A DNA stretch of 64,000 bases. It comes from Cryphonectria parasitica EP155 (lineage: Eukaryota; Ascomycota; Sordariomycetes; Diaporthales; Cryphonectriaceae). Positions within the stretch are counted from its first letter, which is position 1. Each line of letters opens with the position of its first letter. Under the pieces are notes generated by a model. The model did no database searches. It had not been told where the DNA came from and was given only the letters and a program-made list of their open reading frames with translations. Of the stretch, positions 55,908 through 64,000 are shown piece after piece. Made by a program: the position numbers and the translations under genes. The stretch spans positions 2,006,001 to 2,070,000 of the forward strand of contig NW_024468914.1 of the NCBI RefSeq assembly GCF_011745365.1, written 5' to 3'.

Positions 55908-56507
55908 ATGTCTTCCAAAGTCACAAAGTCCTTACGTCGTCCTGCCCTCAAGACTCGCGACCGAAATTCCTTGCTCCAGGCAATCCTCGAATTTTGTGTC
56001 GACATGCCTTCGTGCTTGAATTGCGAGGTCCGCGGCCTTTCGTCATGCCAGGTTTCCGCGCAGTTCTCTGATCGTTGTTCTGAGTGTGTCCGCCTTGGCC
56101 AGTCGCGTTGCGACGTGTTAGGTCCTTCTTCTTCCGACCTTCGGTCTATTTCTCGGCAGCACCGAAAGTTGGAGGACGAAATGGAGGAGTTGGAGGAGGC
56201 TCGTCGAGCGCTGGATGCTCGGATAGACCGGGTCCGGAAACAGAAAAGGATGTGGCGAGTGCGCTTGGCTCGCGCGATTCAGCGTAGTCTTGATTCCGTC
56301 AAGACATTAGAGCGTGTGGAGCGGGAAGAAGCCGAAGCAGAGCGTCGTGCTGCTGCGGAGGCTAATCGGAGTATCGAAGAGTTGGTTCCCGTTGGTCCTT
56401 TGCCTGCAGATTCCGACTCTCTGTCCCAGATGGGTTTTGATTCGTCTTTGTTGGAGGAGTTCGATTTTTCTGCCCTTCAAGCTGAAGGTGTCCCTCCTGC
56501 GTCTTAA
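55908..56507 (+). CDS. Cys-cluster/coiled-coil ORF antisense to the Gypsy pol
   Basis: An intact 199-aa ORF on the strand opposite to the retrotransposon, directly beyond its chromodomain end. It has a Cys-rich motif (CLNCEVRGLSSCQVS and CSECVRLGQSRCD, spacing C-x2-C...C...C-x2-C...C) resembling a small zinc-binding domain. A long coiled coil follows (LEDEMEELEEARRALDARID, ERVEREEAEAERRAAAEANR), then a short acidic C-terminus with LLEEFDFSAL. Similar small ORFs occur in many fungal genomes and I believe they accompany Gypsy elements, but I cannot verify that here. Unlike the neighbouring pol it has no stops, which suggests either a younger insertion or escape from RIP. Start and stop are clear; no introns. 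Confidence 0.6.
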   Translation: MSSKVTKSLRRPALKTRDRNSLLQAILEFCVDMPSCLNCEVRGLSSCQVSAQFSDRCSECVRLGQSRCDVLGPSSSDLRSISRQHRKLEDEMEELEEARRALDARIDRVRKQKRMWRVRLARAIQRSLDSVKTLERVEREEAEAERRAAAEANRSIEELVPVGPLPADSDSLSQMGFDSSLLEEFDFSALQAEGVPPAS

Positions 56508-56559
56508 GGTTTGTCTTGTCTTTCTGATTCCAATATTCCATCCTTCGTTCCATTTGCTG

Positions 56560-59500
56560 ACCCTGTGCTCCTAGCCTGGTCCATTCTTGTGTTCTGTCAT
56601 CTTGCCATTCAACAAGGTATTCCGTCTTGGTTGCTCGTTGTCTGTGGTCGTAGATCCTTCTGATCTTTCGGTGGATTGTGTGGTATTCCTTGATAAGTTC
56701 TGGGTTGATGTTGGCTGGTTTTTCCCATGTATTTTCGTTGTGATCATAGTTTTGCCATTTGATGAGGTATTGTCGCTCCCTTCCTCGTTTTCTTGAGCTG
56801 ATAATCTCCTCAACTTCGAATTCGTCTTCTTTTTAGTTCAGTTCTTCGTTCTGTGAGACTAGCGTGTCTAGGTATGCTAGTTCCAGTAGCGAAATATAGA
56901 AAACTAGGCGTATTCTCATTTTCCGTAGTAATTCGAGTTCGTGATTGACGCTTGATCGTTTCTTTTTGATTCTGAATGATCCGAATTTCTTGTGGTCCAA
57001 TTTCTTGCTTGGTCGTTTGGATTTGATGTTTTTGTTGAGTAGGTAGACCTTATCTCCCTTCTGTAGGTGAGGTCCCTCGATCCTTTTCTTGTTGGCTTGC
57101 ATTATCATGTTTTCTGCTACTTTCCTGAGTTCCTTTTGGATTCTCTCTCCTAGTTCCTTGATTTTGGTAATCCTATTTTCCGCTGCAGATACCGTTGCTC
57201 CTGGTAGTGCTTCGTGGTAAGCTGTTGGTTATTATCCGTATAATACGTGAAATATAATACGTGAAATAGTGATTTCTTTGTGATTGATGTGGTTGCGCTG
57301 TTATATGCAAATTGTGCTAGCGGTGGATGGCTGACCCAATCATCTTGTTCTTGGTTGATGTAATATCGAAGGTATGTTTCGATAATCTGATTGATTCTTT
57401 CCGTCTGCCCGTTTGTTTGTGGGTAGAATGCCATCGACATTCTGTGCTTGGTTCCTAGTGCTTTCATGAGCGAAGTTCAGAAGTTTGAACAGAACTTCCT
57501 ATCTCTATCGGAGATGACTTCCTCTGGTGTTCCGTATTGTGCGATGATAATTCGTAGGAATGCATATGCAAATTCTTCTGCAGTGCTTGCTTCTTTGTAG
57601 GGGATGAAGTAGCTGTATTTGCTCAGTCAGCATACCACTACTAATATGCTGTTGTATAGTACATTAGTTAAGAATTCTCGAGATAGCAGTAGCTTGGTAA
57701 TGAAGTCTAAGCTGATGGATGATCAAACAGTCTTAGGTACTGGTAGAGGTTGTAATAGTCTGTAAGGCTTGTGTCGTTCTGCCTTGTTTTTCTTGCAAGT
57801 GTTGCATTGCTGTAGGATTTCTCTGATCCTTGCCTTGAGGCCTGGGGGATCCCAGTATCTCCTTATTCGGTCGTATGTTGCTTGTGTTCCTTGGTGGCCA
57901 TGCGCTGGTGTGTCATGGGTTTCCTTGATGTATTCGTCTTGCTCGTCCTTGGTCATATCCTGGGGTTGTTTGCCCTCGTAGCTGATTCTCGTGATGGTGT
58001 TGATTTCGGCAGTCTGTAGAAGGTTTCCTTCTTTGTCTTGGTGGAGTAGGACTCATTCTTTTGGCTGTTCATTCAATAGGTGATCTGTTCGTCTGCTGAG
58101 TGCGTCTGCGCACGTATTTTCTTTTCCTTGGATGTGGGTGATCTTTATGTCGAATTGCGACATGAATTCTGCCCATCGAACTTGTCTTTTGTTAAGAACC
58201 TTCGTTGTTGTGAATGTTATCAGATTTTTATGATCCGTGAACACTTTTACTGTGTATTTTGCGCCAATTAAGTAGTGTCGCCATTCCTGGAATGCGTATA
58301 CTATGGCCATGAGTTCTTTATCCGGGATTCCGTATCGTTCTTCAGGTCCGTTGAGTTTCTTGCTGAAGCATGCGATGAGGCGTGGCCTTCCTTCTGGATC
58401 TCGCTGTAAGAGATCTCCTCCGATCGCATAGTCCGATGCGTCGGTGTGTACTTCGAATTCTTGGTTCGGGTCTGCTTCCTGCAGCACTGGTGCTTCGAGA
58501 AACTTGTTTCGTAGAGTCTGGAATGCTTTTTCCTGCTCCTGGTTCCATACGAATAGAGTATCCTTCTTTGTGAGGTTCGTTAGTGGTTGCGTGATTTTTG
58601 CGTAGTTGCTGATGAATTGTTGATAATAGTTGCAGTATCCTTGAAAAGCCCGTATGTTCCTGATATTTTGTGGCTGAGGCTAATCCCTGATTGCTTTGAG
58701 TTTGCTATCCTGCATTCGTATTTTTCCTGGTTCGATCGTGTACCCGAGGTAATCAATCTTTGTTGTTTCCCAGTGGCACTTCTGGGGGTTCACTAGTAGT
58801 CTGGCGTCCTGTAGTTGTCGTAGCACTGTCCTGACGTGTTGTCGGTGTTCTCCCAATGTCTTCGAGAATATAAGGATATCGTCGAGATATGCGATGACAA
58901 AATGGTTCAGGTGTTCTCGCAAAACGTGATTGATAAGTTCCTGGAAAGAGGCGGGTGCATTGGTAAGCCCGAATGGCATGACCAAATATTCGTAGTGCTC
59001 GTAGCGTGTTCTGAACGCTGTTTTTCATTCCTCTCCTTCCTTCATTCTGATGAGGTTGTATGCTCCTTTGAGGTCGAGTGCCGTGAAGATCGTGGCTCCT
59101 TGTAGTCTGTCCCGTAGTTCTTTGATAAGTGGGAGTGGGTACCGATTTTTGATAGTGATGTTGTTGAGTTGCCTGTAGTCGATGCATAGTCGTAGTTTGC
59201 CGTTTTTCTTTGGTACGAATAGGATTGGATATCCTGCTGGTGACCTGGATGGTCGTATGTAGCCCTTCTTCAAGTTTTCGTTAAGGTACTCCCTGAGTGC
59301 TTTTAATCGTTCCTTATCCAATGCGTAGATGGCTGAAAACTTGGGTTGCTGTCCTGATTATAAGAATATCTTGTGATTGAAGTTGCTATATTCCGGGAGC
59401 CCTGTTTCTAGCTTGTCCTGAAAAAGCCTGTAAAACTCGTAGTACTCTGCTGATATGCCTTCAAGTATTTCTTGCAATCCTAGCTTGTCTTTATTCACAC

Positions 59501-59880
59501 ATCGTAATAATAAGAGGTATCGTTGAGCACTATATTTTTCATTACTGCTTCGTTGTTTCGTTGGTTGCTCGATGGTGGGATAATCCTTCGCAGTATCGCC
59601 TTTCATTTGTGTATTTGTTGGTTCGTTCTCGCCTTGTGCCGTAAGGACTGAGTTTGTCGTAACCCTTCTCCATGAGCCATCGTCGGGATGCTTCCCTGCC
59701 TTTCCCTGTCTGAACGATTTGGAGGTATGTGTAGATTCACTTGAACCGAGGATCTTTTCTCGTCGTTCAGCGGTCAAATCTGTCCCCACGCCTTTGATTG
59801 CAATCCTGTGCGAATTCCAGTGAGCCACTGGTCCTGTGGTTGCCAGGCAACCCCTCCGCCTAGATAGCCTCAACCACCTC
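56560..59880 (-). mobile_element. Ty3/Gypsy chromovirus-type retrotransposon, degraded, 5' truncated
   Basis: On the - strand the pol domains are in order. Reverse transcriptase (59320-58680): [54 protein letters not shown], and AYLDDILIFS with the YxDD site. RNase H (58487-58053): VHTDASDYAIGG, DKELMAIVYAFQEWRHYL, FTDHKNL, ADALSRR. Integrase: zinc finger HDTPAHGHQGTQATYDRIRR and CNTCKK, with AFYPQTNGQTERINQ of the DDE core. Near 56820-56570 come two chromodomains (YLIKWQNYDHNENTWE, then YLVEWQDDRTQEWTR). Each stretch is interrupted by stops or frame changes, many explicable by C-to-T mutation. Gag and protease are missing at the upstream side, and no pair of long terminal repeats is seen. 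Not active. Confidence 0.9.
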
Positions 59881-60539
59881 GCGGTTGTTTTCCACTGTTT
59901 TTCCCTCTCTTCTCTTTTCTTCAGCAGCTATCAATACAGACCTTTTTCCATAAAAAAACCTGTCCTAGACCTGTTCAGAGGGTTCAAAATCGAAAAGAGA
60001 AGGGAAAAGATTGTCTATTGTTGCTATTTGTTCGAGGAAAAAAAAGGAGATAGTAACCTTATAGTTGTATGAAAACCCGGGACCGACTTCACTCTATGCC
60101 TTGAAAGCCACCACACTGGCCACCACAAGAATACGTTGCTATTAGTCCGCAGCAGCCATCTCCGATGTTCATCGCTGTGTCTCCTGCGCAAGTTCTCTTC
60201 TGGTGATCCGTTAGCTCTCACTCAGCTCCAACATCTTGCTGATATATACATCAAGCTCAACTCCTTCTCTGTGTCTTTGCAAAAACCTAGCCTGCAGACC
60301 GCACTGCAGTTGTTTAACCTCTTTAAACTACTATATCATCTGTCCACGTATCTAAGAGTTGGTATAATGTTGAGCTAGTTGCTATGCTGGGAATTGGGGC
60401 TGCTTTTCTAGCAGCATTATATACTTCATCAGGTAGAGCATAGAAATACTAAGTGCTCAAATATCTGCTAGATATTCTTTGCATCTAATTCGATTTTCTG
60501 AGAGAATATACCAAGATATACTCTCTCCGATTATAGATC
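59881..60539. other. Breakpoint region between Gypsy relic and kinase relic
   Basis: No intact gene. On the - strand the kinase relic decays into stop-rich sequence across this interval. The Gypsy copy ends abruptly near 59880 without a recognisable terminal repeat. Confidence 0.4.
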
Positions 60540-60830
60540 CGAGCTTCTAAGCTAGACCAAAGTCAATAAGGATTGTGCTCCTTCTGGATATTGCAGTGTT
60601 TCTGCTGTAGAGGATGTTGCTTAGCTTGATATTGTTATGGAGAATGCTCTTGTTCTCCAGATAGAGCAGAGCGCTCGAGATATCTGCGAGAACGCGATGT
60701 GCATTGGCATGGTTCTCCCTGAATGACTCTGTATGGGAACAGCTAAAAGGAGTGATCACTCCCTGCTGACTGGAAATGGCTGTGGCTTATATAGCTGCGT
60801 AGACGGTCGGACTCACACACTCTCTTTCTA
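60540..60830 (-). pseudogene. Protein-kinase relic
   Basis: The - strand reads GVITPFSCSHTESF, then DISSALLYLENKSILHNNIK (the HxD catalytic loop with Asp replaced by Asn), LSNILYSRN, and STILIDFGLA (a good DFG), followed at once by a TAG. This is the catalytic loop of a fungal protein kinase of the kind fused to nuclease or other domains. The N-lobe is missing, and beyond the stop the sequence is full of further stops. The Asp-to-Asn change follows from GAT/GAC to AAT/AAC, again a G-to-A (C-to-T on the other strand) change. Confidence 0.65.
60739..60826 (+). repeat. Direct repeat copy 1 (about 86 bp)
   Basis: From AACAGCTAAAAGGAGTGATC to CGGACTCACACAC. It is about 90 percent alike to the copy at 61139-61224. 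Most differences are transitions. It covers the GVITPFSCS part of the kinase relic. Confidence 0.85.
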
Positions 60831-61138
60831 CTCTAGAGATGATTAAGCTCTAGAGTAGACTAGGGAGGCCGAACTGTGATGGTGGTTTGGGTGCAACGGA
60901 CTTTTCCTTGTTCGTGGTTTTCTGATACAGATTTCTTCTTATCTGTGTGGCTATTGTTAAAGACTTGCCTTGTCTTTCTGGTAGCATATGTTTGAAACTG
61001 GCTTTGTTTTTGATGTGATCTATAGTTCGAACGATTTTTTTTCCTAAGCGGGGCTGGATTGTCCCCTACTGAAGTAGTAATTCGCTGTGTAGTGGCTTAA
61101 TCAAGGGGAAGAAAGCAGAAGGGCGCATAACCTATGCG

Positions 61139-61224
61139 AACAGCTAAAAGGAGTGACCACTCCCTGCTAACTGGAAATAGCTGTAGCTTATATAGCTGCG
61201 TAAACGGTCGAACTCACACACCCT
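61139..61224 (+). repeat. Direct repeat copy 2 (about 86 bp)
   Basis: Second copy, 400 bases downstream of the first, in the same orientation. The intervening 310 bases have no recognisable coding content. Either a duplicated kinase fragment or the ends of an insertion. Confidence 0.85.
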
Positions 61225-61373
61225 GTCTTGGTACACCAGGCGGAGCTGCTGAGATCCGATAGGTCTTTGTACTCAATATACAGAGTATGTAGTTGCACAT
61301 CATAGCTCAGGAGACGAGCAATCCAGGGCTGTCTCTTATCAGCAACTAGCTTCCTGTGTGAAGGGGCAGAGAG

Positions 61374-61411
61374 ATGAAGAGAGAGAGAGAGAGGGAGAGA
61401 GAGAGGGGGGG

Positions 61412-61473
<62 letters not shown>
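61374..61473 (+). repeat. (GA)n microsatellite with G-run
   Basis: About 100 bases of GA repeats interrupted by a poly-G stretch at 61406-61414. Confidence 0.92.
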
Positions 61474-61474
<1 letters not shown>

Positions 61475-63554
61475 GGCTTACATGGTCGAGATGATAATGC
61501 TATTTGAACTCAGCATACCACCTCTGAGCAGCACTGCATATCCCTGCTTCCCTGCTTCTCTGCATTCATCAGCATGTAACCCTTGTAATCGTATGATAAT
61601 CTTAACGACAACAGCTTTTGTGCTAATCAGATTGCTGATCAGAATAGCTTTGAAAATATAAGCATAGTGCAATCAGTGCTTCTATCTAGAATATAGATAG
61701 GCAAGATGATATTCTGCTTCATTTGCATTCTCATCTTGCATGACCGCTTGTCCGTTCGAGGGATGAGGATAGGGAGCTTTCTCCATCACTCCCTTCCTTC
61801 TCAGCTCTACAGCACAAGCAGCAGCAGCAGCAGCAGCAGCCGAAGAGAGGATCTCGTTATAAAGCTGGATAGCTTTTATAATCAGCATGCATAGCACTTG
61901 ATGGAGTTTATAGAGCTAAGATAGCCAAGGCTTATCAGAAGTGTAGGCTTCGGGAACTCGAAGCTTCCGCCCAGCTGCTCTCTGCTGCTCAACAAGCGCT
62001 GTCTGGCCTGAAGCCTCCTATCCCTCCCCCGAATGCCCTATCAACAGCATCTGTATGCAGAAGCTAATAGCTGGAGGAGAAGGCGCAGGGCAGAGCAGCT
62101 GCAGGTCTCGGTGCTAGGGATAGGTGAAGAGCGCGCTAGCGAGCAGCCTGACAAGGGCGGAGCCTGGAGAACGCTCAGCAGCAACTCAGGACTTGTGAAC
62201 ATGTGGAGAGAGAGAGAGAGAAAGGGTAAGAGGGTATGTATCTTCTGCTAGTGAGCAGTTCTAGAGCATCATCACCACAGCTCCGAGCATTCTTTCAAGC
62301 ATGGTTATTATCCTAGCAGGGCTGGGTGCAGCAGCGCAGTCTGGTTGATGTGCTCCGTGGGGTTTTAGCAGGATGGTTATTATTCTGAAAGGGCTGAGTA
62401 TATCAGCGCTGTCTAGCAAGGCCGAAGCTTGAGATTCTCTTCAGCATAGCAGCTTTCCATCACATGAAAGCAAGCTAGATCAACAGGAAGCTAATTCGGA
62501 TGCAAGCAAGCATGTTATAGTTCAATTGATCTGAGCTTCTGCTGCTTGGATGATCATCTCATGCTCCTCAGACTTGAGAATAATCTAGCACTTCGTAGCA
62601 ACAAGATCCATCTCATGACTTCTAGCCGAAATCACGATCTTTTTGTTTTAGGCTATAAAGCAAATTCTTACGCTCCATCAGCCCATGCATATCTCTGGGT
62701 TTCAGGCCTTGGTATTCTGACGAGAATGATCTGTATGCATAACTTCTCCTAGTCCTTTGGGCCTCAATGAGCTTTATATATTACTTCAACTCCAGATCTT
62801 GCACAGTCTGGCTATCTATACCAAGGTCAGCTTGTTCCTACAATACATGCAGTATTAGATAATGATCAGCTCACCTTGGATAGTGCCTTCATTATTCTTC
62901 GTGAATAAAAGCGAGAAGATCTGTACGTATCTTTGGAGCTGAGAGATTCGTTGAAGTATTCTTTATCAATGTTAGCTGCAATACCGTCTTGAGGGGATGC
63001 AGCGATGCGATAGGATTATCTATGGACTTGAGTAACCCGTTCCAAGCGTCATTAGCAAGTATAATCTCGGCCTTCACGTTTTCAGGCGCTCGTTGGAGCT
63101 GCTCTCGACCTCTCGCCCACCCGCCGCGGCGAGACCAAGACGTGCCGGCGTGTCGAGAGGCGGCGCGGGAGGCCGGCGTCTCTTTCGGACTGCAGCTGGA
63201 GACGACTATGATGCCGGCCCGGCCTGATCTCGTCGCCATCACGCCGACTCCTTGTCCTGTTCAGCCTCGTCCTCCCTCACAGATTCCATCTTCCCTCGCG
63301 GCCGGCTTCTCTCACCTCTCTCATCTCTCCGGCGCAGGGGCATCTGTTCTGTTCAGCGGGGTAGTTGATGTATATTCTATATGCATCTGACAATACAAAG
63401 AAAAAAGCAGTATATGGTACATTCTATATGCGCCGGACCCTACAAAGGAAATTCCCCAACAGCCATCACCTGACTCATGCAGCAGCAGCAGCAGTCCCCA
63501 CAGCCCCGGGACCGGCGCTGGGTCTTATCGCCTCTGTCCTCAGCCTCGTGACCG
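61474..63554. other. Decayed repeat-rich region
   Basis: No intact gene. An AGC-repeat occurs at 61814-61840. A diverged direct duplication of about 45 bases (62299-62343 and 62370-62414, both with ATGGTTATTAT) lies between. On the - strand 63242-62892 is a 116-codon ORF whose frame continues past a stop with scattered coding-like pieces (NDAWNGLLKSIDNPIASLHP, LIKNTSTNLSAPKIRTDLLA). It is probably a relic of an unrecognised gene. Another + strand fragment at 61920-62070 (AKAYQKCRLRELEASAQLLS) also looks like old coding sequence. Confidence 0.4.
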
Positions 63555-64000
63555 TCACACAGTCTCGTCTCCACCCTCGGCCTCGGCGGCCGGCCGGCGC
63601 TGCTGCTCCCGCCAGTGGTCCCTCAGCTGGTCCCTCAGCTGGTGAGACTGCTCCATGGCGTGGTCCTGTGCGTTCCGCAGCGCCCTTCGGCCCCTGCTGA
63701 AGTCCTGGTGGGTGCCTATGAGCATTGTTGAGCTGATGGGGTACTGGTGGTACTCAGTCGTGCCATCTACAGAGGATGTCCTGGCATAGTGCGCAAACAG
63801 GCGGAGGTCTGTGCCGTCCGAGGTAAAAGTTGTAACCTGTGCATGCCCGGGAGGATCAGGCGTTCCGAGATACAAGAGAGCTTGGTTCCTCGCATAGACA
63901 AGACAGGCTCCATCATAACCGCTCTGCCGCGTGGCTCTTATCGCTTTCCCAGGGCCTTTCCACTCGCCAGCTAGATGTGGCAGAGTTATGGGATTATGGT
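63555..64000 (-). CDS. DUF7924-like nuclease-fold protein, 3' part only
   Basis: The - strand frame is open from the window edge to a TGA at 63555. It contains LPHLAGEWKGPGK (E-x-K motif of a restriction-like fold), QSGYDGACLVYARNQALLYL, HAQVTTFTSDGTDLRLFAHY, EYHQYPISSTML, then RRALRNAQDHAMEQSHQLRD and an acidic C-terminus. The order and spacing (E-x-K, Q..D..ALVYARNQA helix, strand, YHQYP, C-terminal helix) parallel the protein at 41272-43004, so both probably belong to one superfamily. The start lies beyond the right edge. No stop or frameshift is seen in the visible part. Confidence 0.7.
   Translation of the reverse strand, partial: HNPITLPHLAGEWKGPGKAIRATRQSGYDGACLVYARNQALLYLGTPDPPGHAQVTTFTSDGTDLRLFAHYARTSSVDGTTEYHQYPISSTMLIGTHQDFSRGRRALRNAQDHAMEQSHQLRDQLRDHWREQQRRPAAEAEGGDETV

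Noticed and set aside
62892..63242. 116-aa - strand ORF as an independent gene
   Set aside because: Its downstream frame continues past stops with coding-like pieces, so it is more likely a relic; no family is recognised.

Overview
The window is nuclear DNA of a filamentous ascomycete (Pezizomycotina). The protein-coding genes carry short 50-130 nt introns with GT..AG ends and CTAAC/CTGAC-type branch points. The families present are fungal ones: a Zn2Cys6 factor, a fungal PD-(D/E)XK-kinase fusion, a DUF7924-type nuclease, a non-reducing PKS remnant, a Fot1/pogo element and a chromodomain Ty3/Gypsy element. Several degraded genes carry TAA, TAG and TGA stops that CAA, CAG and CGA would give by C-to-T change, which looks like repeat-induced point mutation (RIP). 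I cannot name the species.

Layout. (1) 0.4-5.2 kb: a gene with a complete sirtuin domain and a complete Ulp1/SENP-type SUMO-protease domain in one chain. After three in-frame stops and one frame change it continues into a complete SET methyltransferase domain. This looks like one ancestral Sir2-Ulp1-SET protein and is the most unusual object in the window. A convergent Zn2Cys6 gene follows. (2) 7.2-9.3 kb: a dead pogo element with 45-bp terminal inverted repeats, itself split by an insertion, then the truncated start of a WOPR (Gti1/Pac2) gene. (3) 10.3-14.5 kb: AT-rich decayed DNA with a membrane-protein relic and one intact GNAT acetyltransferase gene. (4) 14.6-18.0 kb: a 3.4-kb unit bounded by 76-bp inverted repeats whose only gene encodes a restriction-endonuclease-fold domain fused to a protein kinase; it resembles the transposon-linked Crinkler-type effector genes described in fungi. 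(5) 18.5-54.2 kb: a GC-richer, microsatellite-rich stretch with ordinary genes. These include a divergent acyl-CoA synthetase/aldo-keto reductase pair, several small fungus-specific genes, a DUF7924 nuclease-like gene, a Gln-rich protein and an ankyrin protein. Two relics also lie here: a frameshifted secreted-protein-like gene and an NR-PKS SAT-KS fragment. (6) 55.6-64.0 kb: a second repeat-rich block with a stop-ridden chromodomain Gypsy element, an intact antisense ORF beside it, a kinase relic, direct repeats, and the 3' part of a second DUF7924-like gene running off the edge.

The two repeat-rich ends are enriched in nuclease-fold, kinase and chromatin-type domains and in decaying transposons, while the middle looks like ordinary gene space. 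Only the acyl-CoA synthetase/reductase pair shares an obvious promoter region. No tRNA, rRNA or CRISPR was found.
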